Below are positions 55,375 through 64,000 of a stretch of 64,000 bases of DNA, piece after piece. The stretch spans positions 2,728,001 through 2,792,000 of the forward strand of contig NZ_CP119520.1 in the NCBI RefSeq assembly GCF_029223865.1, given 5' to 3'. Below the pieces are notes generated by a model. That model saw only the letters and a program-made list of their open reading frames with translations. It ran no database searches and was not told the DNA's origin. Position numbers and translations under genes: made by a program. This stretch comes from Telluria mixta. Lineage in GTDB: Bacteria; Pseudomonadota; Gammaproteobacteria; Burkholderiales; Burkholderiaceae_D. Positions within the stretch are counted from its first letter, which is position 1, and every line of letters starts with the position of its first letter.

Positions 55375-56364
55375 ATGTATGCCCAGATGGTGGAAACCGG
55401 CCTGAAACAGGTCCAGACCCGCGCCGACATGAGCGGGGAAGAGCAGGCATTCCAGGCGCGCATCGACGCCGGCGTGAAGATCGAAGCCAAGGACTGGATG
55501 CCCGAGGCGTACCGCAAGACCTTGATCCGCCAGATTTCCCAGCACGCGCATTCCGAGATCGTCGGCCAGCTGCCGGAGGGTAATTGGGTGACGCGCGCGC
55601 CCACGCTGAAGCGCAAGGCTATCCTGCTGGCCAAGATCCAGGACGAGGCCGGCCACGGCCTGTACCTGTACAGCGCCGCGGAGACGCTGGGCGTGTCGCG
55701 CGACGAGCTGCTGGCCGCCCTGCACACGGGCAAGGCCAAGTACTCGAGCATCTTCAATTACCCGACGCTCACGTGGGCCGACATCGGCGCCATCGGCTGG
55801 CTGGTGGACGGCTCGGCCATCATCAACCAGATCCCGCTGTGCCGCTGCTCGTACGGTCCGTATGCACGGGCGATGATCCGCGTCTGCAAGGAAGAGTCGT
55901 TCCACGCGCGCCAGGGCTACGACATCATGATGAAGCTGGCCCAGGGCTCGCCCGAGCAGAAGGCGATGGCGCAGGATGCCCTCAACCGCTGGTGGTGGCC
56001 GTCGCTGATGATGTTCGGCCCCTCCGATGCCGAATCCGTCAACAGCGCCCAATCGACGCAGTGGCGCATCAAGCTGTTCTCGAACGACGAGCTGCGCCAG
56101 CGCATGGTCGACCAGACCGTGCCCCAGGCCGAATTCCTCGGTCTCACGATTCCCGATCCGGACCTCAAATGGAACGAGGAACGCGGTCATTACGACTTCG
56201 GCGAGATCGACTGGGAAGAGTTTTATAACGTCCTGAAAGGGAACGGCCCGTGCAACAAGGACCGGCTGCGGACCCGCGTGCAGGCGTACGAGGATGGGGC
56301 ATGGTTCCGCGACGCGCTCGTCGCGCATGCCGACAAGCAGGCCGCAAAAAAAGCGGCCGCATAA
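55375..56364 (+). CDS. paaA: Phenylacetyl-CoA epoxidase subunit PaaA (catalytic)
   Basis: The 329-residue ferritin-like subunit carries the di-iron ligands in [17 protein letters not shown] and [18 protein letters not shown]. It binds phenylacetyl-CoA and, with PaaC, B, D and E, epoxidises the aromatic ring to the 1,2-epoxide using O2. The frame is open upstream to 55090, but residues match the family from ATG 55375, preceded by CGGAGACTGATC. paaB follows after ten bases. First gene of the paa operon. Confidence 0.97.
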   Translation: MYAQMVETGLKQVQTRADMSGEEQAFQARIDAGVKIEAKDWMPEAYRKTLIRQISQHAHSEIVGQLPEGNWVTRAPTLKRKAILLAKIQDEAGHGLYLYSAAETLGVSRDELLAALHTGKAKYSSIFNYPTLTWADIGAIGWLVDGSAIINQIPLCRCSYGPYARAMIRVCKEESFHARQGYDIMMKLAQGSPEQKAMAQDALNRWWWPSLMMFGPSDAESVNSAQSTQWRIKLFSNDELRQRMVDQTVPQAEFLGLTIPDPDLKWNEERGHYDFGEIDWEEFYNVLKGNGPCNKDRLRTRVQAYEDGAWFRDALVAHADKQAAKKAAA

Positions 56365-56374
56365 GGAGACAAGA

Positions 56375-56659
56375 ATGAGCAAAGAATGGCCCCTGTGGGA
56401 AGTCTTCATCCGCAGCCAGCACGGCCTCGCCCACAAGCACGTGGGCAGCCTGCACGCGCCGGATGCGGAGATGGCGATCAACAATGCGCGCGACGTCTAC
56501 ACGCGCCGCAACGAAGGCGTGTCGATCTGGGTGGTGAAAGCCGCCGACATCGTCGCGTCCAGCCCGGCCGACAAGGATGCCCTGTTCGAGCCGTCGAACA
56601 GCAAGGTCTATCGCCACCCCACGTTCTTCCCGATGCCGGAAGACGTCAAGAACCTGTGA
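56375..56659 (+). CDS. paaB: Phenylacetyl-CoA epoxidase subunit PaaB
   Basis: The 94-residue protein starts MSKEWPLWEVFIRSQHGLAH and includes HVGSLHAPDAEMAINNARDVYTRR and IWVVKAADIVASSP. It is a structural subunit that bridges PaaAC dimers. AAGGAGACAAGA gives a strong ribosome site. paaC starts seven bases after its stop. Confidence 0.97.
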   Translation: MSKEWPLWEVFIRSQHGLAHKHVGSLHAPDAEMAINNARDVYTRRNEGVSIWVVKAADIVASSPADKDALFEPSNSKVYRHPTFFPMPEDVKNL

Positions 56660-56666
56660 GGCGGCC

Positions 56667-57422
56667 GTGGACGCCAACAAGTTCGAATATCTTTTACGCC
56701 AGGGCGATAATGCGCTGATCCTGTCGCAGCAGTTGTCGCAGCTGTGCGGCAAGGGCCCGGCGCTGGAAGAAGACATGGCGCTGACCAACGTCGCCCTCGA
56801 CCTGCTGGGCCAGACGCGGATGTGGCTCACGTACGCCGGCGAGATCGAAGGCCACGGCCGCGACGAGGACCGCCTCGCGTACCTGCGCGACACGCGCGAC
56901 TTCCGCAACTGCCTGCTCGTCGAGCAGCCGAACGGCGACTACGCGCAGACCTTGATGCGCCAGTTCCTGTTCGATACATGGCATTACTTCCTGATGCGTG
57001 GCCTTTTGTCGTCCAGCGACCGCCGCATCGCGGAGATCGCGGAAAAATCGATCAAGGAGGTGACGTACCACCTGCGCCGCAGCGGCGACCTCGTCGTCCG
57101 CCTGGGCGACGGCACGGACGTCAGCCACCGCAAGATGCAGGACGCGCTCGACGAGCTGTGGACCTACGCCGGCGAGATGTTCCTCTACGACGACGTCGAC
57201 CTGGCCATGGTCGCGCAGGGCGTCGCGCCGGCTGCGGAACCGCTGCGCGATGCATTCCTGGCCCACGTGGCCGAGGTGCTGGACGAAGCGACGCTGACGA
57301 TGCCGCCCGTGGATGCGTACGTCCAGCGTGGCGGCAAGCAGGGCCGGCATACCGAGCGCCTCGGCTACATCCTCGCCGAGATGCAGTTCCTGCAGCGCGC
57401 CTACCCGGGCGTGGAATGGTGA
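56667..57422 (+). CDS. paaC: Phenylacetyl-CoA epoxidase subunit PaaC
   Basis: The 251-residue ferritin-like structural partner of PaaA shows GDNALILSQQLSQLCGKGPALEEDMALTN at the start, and FLFDTWHYFLMRGL and IKEVTYHLRRSGDLVVRLGDGT. The start is GTG 56667 with GAGG a few bases upstream; family alignment begins with DANKFEYLLRQGD. Some metal ligands are replaced, as usual for PaaC. It overlaps paaD. Confidence 0.96.
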   Translation: MDANKFEYLLRQGDNALILSQQLSQLCGKGPALEEDMALTNVALDLLGQTRMWLTYAGEIEGHGRDEDRLAYLRDTRDFRNCLLVEQPNGDYAQTLMRQFLFDTWHYFLMRGLLSSSDRRIAEIAEKSIKEVTYHLRRSGDLVVRLGDGTDVSHRKMQDALDELWTYAGEMFLYDDVDLAMVAQGVAPAAEPLRDAFLAHVAEVLDEATLTMPPVDAYVQRGGKQGRHTERLGYILAEMQFLQRAYPGVEW

Positions 57423-57949
57423 TGACCGCGGCCGCGTCACCGATCACGGCCGACCGGGTGTGGTCCTGGCTGGGCGAGGTCCCGGATCCGGAGATTCCCG
57501 TGATCTCCGTCGTGGACCTGGGCATCGTGCGCGATGTGGCGGTGGACGACGACGGCGCATGCGTCGTCACGATCACCCCGACGTATTCCGGCTGCCCCGC
57601 GATGGAAGTCATCGCCGAAGACATCGACAAGGCCTTGCGCGCACGCGGCGTGGACAGTCTGCGCATCGTCACCCGATTATCGCCCGCGTGGACGACGGAC
57701 TGGATGAGCGACGCCGGCAAGGCCGCGCTGAAGGGCTACGGCATCGCGCCGCCGGTGCAGCAGGTGGTCGACATCAGCGCGTTGACGCGCGGCGTGAAGC
57801 GCCACGCGATCCAGCAGCCTGACGTGGCCTGCCCGCATTGCGGATCGATGCACACGCGTCTCACCAGCCAGTTCGGCTCGACCCCGTGCAAGGCGCTGTA
57901 TCAATGCCTGGATTGCCGCGAGCCGTTCGACTATTTCAAATGCCATTGA
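57422..57949 (+). CDS. paaD: Phenylacetyl-CoA epoxidase assembly subunit PaaD
   Basis: The 175-residue protein has an N-terminal MIP18/DUF59 domain (VPDPEIPVISVVDLGIVRDV; TPTYSGCPAMEVIAEDI) and a C-terminal four-cysteine zinc-ribbon type motif (CPHC...C...CLDC). It is thought to help insert iron. ATG 57422 overlaps the paaC stop by one base; in-frame ATG 57416 and GTG 57419 are alternatives. Confidence 0.95.
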   Translation: MTAAASPITADRVWSWLGEVPDPEIPVISVVDLGIVRDVAVDDDGACVVTITPTYSGCPAMEVIAEDIDKALRARGVDSLRIVTRLSPAWTTDWMSDAGKAALKGYGIAPPVQQVVDISALTRGVKRHAIQQPDVACPHCGSMHTRLTSQFGSTPCKALYQCLDCREPFDYFKCH

Positions 57950-57956
57950 GGCCCAC

Positions 57957-59036
57957 ATGAGCAAGTTCTACCCATTGACCGTGGCGAACGTGAAGCACGA
58001 GACGCGCGACGCCATCGCCGTCACCTTCGATGTGCCGCCCAACTTGCGCGACGCGTTCCAGTATCGCCAGGGCCAGCACCTCACGTTGCGCGCGATGATC
58101 GACGGCGAGGACGTGCGCCGCTCCTACTCCATCTGCTCGGCCGTGCAGGACGACAAGCTGCGCGTCGCCATCAAGCGCGTGCAGGGCGGGCTGTTCTCGA
58201 CCTGGGCCAACGAGTGCATCCGGCCCGGCGTCACACTTGACGTAATGCCGCCGGAAGGCCGCTTCAACCTGCCGCTGGAGCCGGACAGCCGCCGCCATTA
58301 CCTGGCCTTCGCGGCCGGCAGCGGCATCACGCCGATCCTCTCCATCGTCAAGACGACCCTCATCGCCGAGCCGCACAGCCGCTTCACCGTGTTGTACGGG
58401 AACCGCGCGTCGTCGTCCGTGATCTTCCGCGACGAGCTGGCCGAGCTGAAGGACCAGTACCTGGAACGCCTGAACCTCGTCTACGTGATGAGCCGCGAGC
58501 AGCAGGACATCGAGCTGTTCAACGGCCGCATCACGCAGGACAAATGCCGCCAGCTGTTCCAGCGCTGGCTGCGCGTGGAAGACGTCGACTACGCGTTCAT
58601 CTGCGGTCCGGAAGACATGATGCACGGCGTGTCCGCCGCGTTGCAGGAAGCGGGTATGCCGAAGGAGCGCATCCGCATCGAACTGTTCGCGGCCGGCGCC
58701 GCGCAAGAGCCGCGCAAGCCGCGCCGCCAGGCCGCCGGCGAAACGCACCACCACACGGAAGTCACCGTGATCATGGACGGCAACCACGCCAGCTTCACGA
58801 TGGACCGCGACAAGGAATCGCTCCTCGACGCCGGCCTGCGCGCGGGCCTCGACATGCGCTACTCGTGCAAGGGCGGCGTGTGCTCGACGTGCCGCTGCAA
58901 GGTGCGCGAAGGGCAGGTCGACATGGACGTCAACTACGCGCTGGAAGACTACGAGGTCGCGCGCGGCTTCGTGCTGAGCTGCCAGAGCTTCCCGGTGACG
59001 GACAAGGTCGTCGTCGATTTCGACGTCGTGGAATAA
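57957..59036 (+). CDS. paaE: Phenylacetyl-CoA epoxidase reductase subunit PaaE
   Basis: The 359-residue reductase has an FAD/NAD(P)H-binding ferredoxin-reductase module (QYRQGQHLTLRAMIDGEDVRRSYSIC; FAAGSGITPILSIVKTTL; CGPEDMMHGV) and a C-terminal 2Fe-2S ferredoxin with CKGGVCSTCRCKV. It passes electrons from NADPH to the PaaA di-iron site. paaD lies seven bases upstream. Confidence 0.96.
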   Translation: MSKFYPLTVANVKHETRDAIAVTFDVPPNLRDAFQYRQGQHLTLRAMIDGEDVRRSYSICSAVQDDKLRVAIKRVQGGLFSTWANECIRPGVTLDVMPPEGRFNLPLEPDSRRHYLAFAAGSGITPILSIVKTTLIAEPHSRFTVLYGNRASSSVIFRDELAELKDQYLERLNLVYVMSREQQDIELFNGRITQDKCRQLFQRWLRVEDVDYAFICGPEDMMHGVSAALQEAGMPKERIRIELFAAGAAQEPRKPRRQAAGETHHHTEVTVIMDGNHASFTMDRDKESLLDAGLRAGLDMRYSCKGGVCSTCRCKVREGQVDMDVNYALEDYEVARGFVLSCQSFPVTDKVVVDFDVVE

Positions 59037-59049
59037 AAAGGAGACACGC

Positions 59050-59841
59050 ATGACCTATGAAACGATCCTGTTCACGATCGAACAGGGCATCGCCACGCTG
59101 ACCCTGAACCGCCCCGAACGCCTGAACAGTTTTACCCAGGCGATGCACCTGGAAGTGCGCGACGCTTTGAAGCGCGTGGAGGAAGACAAGTCCGTGCGCG
59201 TGCTGCTGCTGACGGGCGCCGGCCGCGGTTTCTGCGCGGGCCAGGACTTGAACGACCGCGCGGTGGAACCGGGCGCGCCCGGCGTCGACCTGGGCGAATC
59301 CGTCGAAAAATTCTACGCCCCGCTCGTGCTCACCCTGAAAAGCCTGCCGCTGCCCGTGATCTGCGCCGTCAACGGCGTGGCTGCCGGCGCCGGCGCCAAC
59401 CTGGCGCTCGCGTGCGACATAGTGCTGGCCGCAAAATCGGCGTCCTTCATCGAAGCGTTCTGCAAGCTGGGCCTGATCCCCGACACGGGCGGCACGTGGG
59501 CGCTGCCGCGCCTCGTCGGACCGGCGCGCGCCATGGGCCTCGCGCTGCTGGGCGACAAGCTGCCGGCCGAGAAGGCCGAACAATGGGGCCTGATCTGGCG
59601 CTGCGTGCCGGACGAGTCGCTGATGGACGAAGCGCTGGCCATGGCTCGCCATTTCGCCACCGCGCCGACGAAGGGTCTGGCGTTCACGAAGCGGGCCATG
59701 CGGGAAAGCTGGGGCAATACGCTGGAACGGCAGCTGCAGCTGGAAGCGGAGATGATGCGCGAACTGGGCTACAGCCACGATTACCGCGAAGGCGTCGCCG
59801 CGTTCATCGCCAAGCGCCAGCCCGAGTTCAAGGGAGAATAA
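59050..59841 (+). CDS. paaG: 1,2-epoxyphenylacetyl-CoA isomerase PaaG
   Basis: The 263-residue crotonase-fold enzyme has the PaaG-typical GAGRGFCAGQDLNDRAV and AAGAGANLALACDIVLAAKSA and IPDTGGTWALPRLVG. It opens the epoxide to an oxepin ring. This is the only crotonase in the visible cluster; a PaaF-type hydratase is not seen here. Start follows AAAGGAGACACGC. Confidence 0.93.
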   Translation: MTYETILFTIEQGIATLTLNRPERLNSFTQAMHLEVRDALKRVEEDKSVRVLLLTGAGRGFCAGQDLNDRAVEPGAPGVDLGESVEKFYAPLVLTLKSLPLPVICAVNGVAAGAGANLALACDIVLAAKSASFIEAFCKLGLIPDTGGTWALPRLVGPARAMGLALLGDKLPAEKAEQWGLIWRCVPDESLMDEALAMARHFATAPTKGLAFTKRAMRESWGNTLERQLQLEAEMMRELGYSHDYREGVAAFIAKRQPEFKGE

Positions 59842-59842
59842 G

Positions 59843-61330
59843 ATGGCCCAGGCACTGGAAAAGAACAGCGTCGTCGCCGTCATCGGCAGCGGCGCGATGG
59901 GCTCCGGCATCGCCCAGGTGGCGGCCGTGGCGGGCCATACCGTGCGGCTGTTCGACACCCGCCCGGAAGCCGTCGAGCGGGCGATTGCGGGCATAGTCAA
60001 GGCCCTCGCGCGGCTCGTCGAAAAAGGCCGCATGGGCGCGGCGGAAGCGGATCTCGCCCGCGAGCGCCTGCACGCGATGCGCACGCTCGACGAAGCGAAG
60101 GATGCCGCGCTGGTGGTCGAAGCGGTCGTCGAAGACCTCGACGTCAAGCGCGCGCTGTTCGCCGACCTGGAAGGTGTCGTCGGACCGGACTGTATCCTGG
60201 CCACGAACACGTCGTCGATCTCCGTCACCGCGATCGGTGCGACGCTGAAACGTCCGGAGCGCCTCGTCGGCATGCACTTCTTCAATCCGGTACCGCTGAT
60301 GGCGCTGGTCGAAGTGATCTCCGGTGTCGCCACCGACAAGGCCGTCGCCGATACCGTCCATGCGACGGCCTCCGCCTGGGGCAAGAACCCGGTGCACGCG
60401 AAGTCCACGCCGGGCTTCATCGTCAACCGCGTGGCGCGCCCGTATTATGCGGAGGCGCTGCGCCTGCTGCTCGAACAGGCGGCCGATCCGGCCACGATCG
60501 ACGCGGTGATGCGCGACTGCGGCGGTTTCCGCATGGGTCCCTTCGAGCTGATGGACCTGATCGGCCACGACGTCAATTATTCGGTCACGCAATCCGTCTT
60601 CAACGCCTATTACGGCGATCCGCGCTTCGCGCCGTCCGTCGTGCAGCAGGAACTGGTGAATGCCGGCTTCCTGGGCCGCAAGACGGGCCGCGGCTTCTAT
60701 CGTTACGGCGACGACGTCGCAATGCCGCAGGCGCAGGCCGAGCCCGCGCAGCAGGGGGCCGCGCAGGCGACGCTTGGCGGAGCCGATCCGGTGACCCATG
60801 CCCTGAACGCACGCCTACGCGCCGCCGAGGGCGCCGCTACGATCTTCCTGACCGACGGCCGCAGCGCCACGCAGCGTGCTCTTGATGAGGCCCGCCCGGA
60901 CACGATCCTGTTCGACCTGCTGCTCGACCCGGCCAAGGCCACGCGCATCGCGCTGGCCCGTGCGGACCAGTGCAGCGACGCTGCCTGGAACGCCGCCGTC
61001 GGCCTGTTCCAGCAGGCCGGCTTCACCGTGTCGCGTCTCGACGACGTGCCGGGCATGGCCGTGATGCGCACCGTCGCCATGCTGGCCAACGAGGCGCTCG
61101 ACGCCGTCAACCAGGGCGTGTGCTCCACCGCTGCCGTCGACATCGCGATGCAGAAGGGCGTGAACTATCCGCGCGGCCCGCTGGCGTGGGCCGATGCCGT
61201 CGGCCTGCGCCATGTGTTCACCGTGCTGGCCAACCTGGGCGCCACGTATGGCGAAGACCGCTACCGCGTGTCGCCGCTGCTGCGCCGCAAGCTGGCCGCC
61301 AACCCCGAGGGAGCCCGCATCCATGCATAG
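59843..61330 (+). CDS. paaH: 3-hydroxyadipyl-CoA dehydrogenase PaaH
   Basis: The 495-residue protein has an N-terminal Rossmann domain (VAVIGSGAMGSGIAQVAAVAGH), the HCDH centre with GMHFFNPVPLMALVEV and STPGFIVNRVARPYYAEALR, and a second HCDH C-terminal domain after residue 380. It oxidises 3-hydroxyadipyl-CoA to 3-oxoadipyl-CoA with NAD+. It starts two bases after the paaG stop and overlaps paaI by eight bases. Confidence 0.95.
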   Translation: MAQALEKNSVVAVIGSGAMGSGIAQVAAVAGHTVRLFDTRPEAVERAIAGIVKALARLVEKGRMGAAEADLARERLHAMRTLDEAKDAALVVEAVVEDLDVKRALFADLEGVVGPDCILATNTSSISVTAIGATLKRPERLVGMHFFNPVPLMALVEVISGVATDKAVADTVHATASAWGKNPVHAKSTPGFIVNRVARPYYAEALRLLLEQAADPATIDAVMRDCGGFRMGPFELMDLIGHDVNYSVTQSVFNAYYGDPRFAPSVVQQELVNAGFLGRKTGRGFYRYGDDVAMPQAQAEPAQQGAAQATLGGADPVTHALNARLRAAEGAATIFLTDGRSATQRALDEARPDTILFDLLLDPAKATRIALARADQCSDAAWNAAVGLFQQAGFTVSRLDDVPGMAVMRTVAMLANEALDAVNQGVCSTAAVDIAMQKGVNYPRGPLAWADAVGLRHVFTVLANLGATYGEDRYRVSPLLRRKLAANPEGARIHA

Positions 61331-61754
61331 CGATCCGCAAGCGCTGGCCGAACTGGCTGGCAAGACGATGTACGAACGCGACCCGGCCAGCCAGGCGCTG
61401 GGCATGACGCTCGATGCGATCCGCCCCGGTTTCGCGCGCATGCGCATGCGGGTGCGCGAGGACATGCTGAACGGCCACGGCACCTGCCACGGCGGCTACA
61501 TCTTCATGCTGGCCGACAGCGCGTTCGCATTCGCCTGCAACTCGCACAATTTCAATACCGTGGGTGCCGGCTGCACGATCGACTACCTCGCGCCGGGACG
61601 CGCGGGCGACGTGCTCGTGGCGGAAGCGGTCGAGCAGGCGCTGGCCGGCAAGACGGGTGTCTACGACGTCGTCGTGACGGACCAGGACGGGCGCAAGGTC
61701 GCGCTGTTCCGCGGGAAGTCGCACCGCGTCGCCGGGCACGTCGTCGACATGTAA
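61323..61754 (+). CDS. paaI: Hydroxyphenylacetyl-CoA thioesterase PaaI
   Basis: The 143-residue hotdog-fold enzyme has the HGG signature in NGHGTCHGGYIFMLADSAFAF and ends GKSHRVAGHVVDM. It hydrolyses stalled CoA intermediates so that CoA is not trapped. The start lies inside paaH (8-base overlap). paaK follows after 16 bases. Confidence 0.95.
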   Translation: MHSDPQALAELAGKTMYERDPASQALGMTLDAIRPGFARMRMRVREDMLNGHGTCHGGYIFMLADSAFAFACNSHNFNTVGAGCTIDYLAPGRAGDVLVAEAVEQALAGKTGVYDVVVTDQDGRKVALFRGKSHRVAGHVVDM

Positions 61755-61770
61755 AACGGAGGAGACAACG

Positions 61771-63081
61771 ATGGTCCAACGCATCCCGCAACCCGGTGAA
61801 CTCGACCCGATCGAGCGCGCCAGCCGCGACGAACTGCAGGCCCTGCAACTGGAACGGCTGAAGTGGAGCCTGAAACACGCCTACGACAACGTGCCGCACT
61901 ACCGCCGCGCGTTCGACGAGGCGGGCGTGCATCCGGACGACCTGAAGACGCTGGCCGACCTGGCGAAATTCCCGTTCACGGAGAAGAAGACGCTGCGCGA
62001 CAATTATCCGTTCGGCCTGTTCGCCGTGCCGCGCGAGCAGGTCGTGCGCGTGCACGCATCGTCCGGCACGACGGGCAAGCCGACCGTCGTCGGCTACACG
62101 CAGCGCGACATCGACACGTGGGCCGGCGTCGTCGCACGGTCGATCCGCGCCGCGGGCGGACGACCAGGCGACATGGTGCACATCGCCTACGGCTACGGCC
62201 TGTTCACGGGCGGTCTCGGTGCCCACTACGGCGCCGAGCGCCTGGGCTGCACGGTCGTGCCGATGTCGGGCGGACAGACGGAAAAGCAGGTCCAGCTGAT
62301 CCAGGACTTCAAACCGGCTATCATCATGGTGACGCCGTCGTACATGCTGAACATCGTCGAGGAATTCAGGCGCCAGGGGCTCGATCCGGCCGCGTCCTCG
62401 CTCAAGGTCGGCATCTTCGGCGCCGAGCCGTGGACGGATGCCATGCGCCGCGAGATCGAGGAACGCGCCGGCATCGATGCCGTCGACATCTACGGCCTGT
62501 CGGAAGTGATGGGCCCCGGCGTCGCCAGCGAATGCATCGAAGCGAAGGACGGCCCCGTGATCTGGGAAGACCATTTTTATCCCGAGATCATCGACCCGGA
62601 CACGGGCGAGGTGCTGCCGGACGGCGCAGAGGGCGAACTGGTCTTCACGTCGCTGACGAAGGAAGCGCTGCCGATCATCCGCTACCGCACGCGCGATCTC
62701 ACGAAACTGCTGCCGCCGACCGCGCGCTCGATGCGCCGCATGGGCCGCATCAATGGCCGCTCGGACGACATGCTGATCATCCGCGGCGTGAACGTGTTCC
62801 CCAGCCAGGTCGAGGAACTGATCCTGCAGATGCCGGCGCTGGCGCCGCACTACCAGCTCGTCGTCACGCGCGACGGCCACCTCGATGCGCTGGCCGTCCA
62901 TTGCGAACTGCGCGAAGGCGGCGCGGATAACGCGGACGCGCTGGCCCGCGACCTGCAGCACCGCATCAAGACCTACATCGGCGTGACGACGACCGTGACC
63001 CTGCTGCCCGCGCAAGGCATCGAGCGCTCGCTGACGGGCAAGGCGCGCCGCGTCGTCGACAAGCGGCCCAAGAACAACTGA
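61771..63081 (+). CDS. paaK: Phenylacetate-CoA ligase PaaK
   Basis: The 436-residue adenylating enzyme has the P-loop HASSGTTGKPTVVGYT, the A5-type YGLSEVMGPG and C-terminal RINGRSDDMLIIRGVNVFPSQVE with GIERSLTGKARRVVD. It forms phenylacetyl-CoA from phenylacetate, ATP and CoA, the pathway entry and the source of the PaaX inducer. GGAGGAGACAACG precedes the ATG. Confidence 0.97.
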   Translation: MVQRIPQPGELDPIERASRDELQALQLERLKWSLKHAYDNVPHYRRAFDEAGVHPDDLKTLADLAKFPFTEKKTLRDNYPFGLFAVPREQVVRVHASSGTTGKPTVVGYTQRDIDTWAGVVARSIRAAGGRPGDMVHIAYGYGLFTGGLGAHYGAERLGCTVVPMSGGQTEKQVQLIQDFKPAIIMVTPSYMLNIVEEFRRQGLDPAASSLKVGIFGAEPWTDAMRREIEERAGIDAVDIYGLSEVMGPGVASECIEAKDGPVIWEDHFYPEIIDPDTGEVLPDGAEGELVFTSLTKEALPIIRYRTRDLTKLLPPTARSMRRMGRINGRSDDMLIIRGVNVFPSQVEELILQMPALAPHYQLVVTRDGHLDALAVHCELREGGADNADALARDLQHRIKTYIGVTTTVTLLPAQGIERSLTGKARRVVDKRPKNN

Positions 63082-63093
63082 GGAGACTTCAAA

Positions 63094-64000
<907 letters not shown>

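Overview
The window reads as chromosome of a GC-rich betaproteobacterium, most likely Oxalobacteraceae (Massilia/Telluria/Duganella type). This is inferred from overall gene content: a second IF-1 gene, rho next to trxA, a BpeEF-OprC-like efflux locus with an LlpE-type gene, five-step histidine degradation, a paa cluster under PaaX, and many secreted proteins. No organism-specific marker (rRNA, tRNA) is present, so the genus is only a suggestion. Coding density is high and no gene-free stretch exceeds 300 bases. No CRISPR array, prophage or plasmid functions were seen.

Layout. 1-4 kb (minus strand): a truncated GT39-type glycosyltransferase, rpmE2, a small coiled-coil/membrane protein, rho and trxA. 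4-11.3 kb: hutC (detached from the hut enzymes), ada overlapping a 2OG-Fe(II) oxygenase, a RAYT transposase between perfect 24-bp inverted repeats, an exported protein, a glutathione transferase, and an exported amidohydrolase with a translationally coupled exported partner. 11.3-20.2 kb: the hutU-H-G-F-D-I block, led by a promoter with a HutC-type operator in its spacer. The block ends with a fused binding-protein/permease gene that carries a translated palindromic repeat. 20.2-23 kb: a candidate structured RNA and a minus-strand group (GNAT, DMT exporter, lipoprotein, Mpo1-like). 23-31.4 kb: a LysR regulator divergent from a small protein, an LlpE-like hydrolase relic and a complete RND tripartite pump, closed by a strong terminator. 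31.4-38.2 kb: two DNA-repair glycosylases, a trefoil lectin, infA2, a transglutaminase-like/TPR lipoprotein, an HDOD protein, a chemoreceptor and a stand-alone Cache protein. 38.4-54.3 kb: a KamA-like radical SAM enzyme, MFS transporter, FAH-family hydrolase, class III aminotransferase, CMD protein, a LytS/LytTR two-component pair, an S41-type protease, the esterase/mog/yjgA group divergent from pmbA, a DUF4214/RTX protein, nfsB and an M14 carboxypeptidase. 54.3-64 kb: paaX divergent from paaABCDE-G-H-I-K-J, with paaJ cut by the window end.

How the genes work together. HutH, U, I, F and G convert histidine through urocanate, imidazolonepropionate and formiminoglutamate to N-formylglutamate, then glutamate plus formate. 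HutC is the expected repressor. PaaK activates phenylacetate, PaaABCDE epoxidises the ring, PaaG isomerises the epoxide, and PaaH and PaaJ act in beta-oxidation, with PaaI as rescue thioesterase and PaaX as regulator. PaaF and PaaZ are not in the visible part.

No clearly new multi-gene system is evident. The most interesting signals are the HutC operator inside the hutU promoter, the repeat element translated inside the fused transporter, the LlpE-like protein lacking its nucleophile serine, a candidate small RNA at about 20.54-20.63 kb, and the stand-alone Cache protein beside a chemoreceptor.
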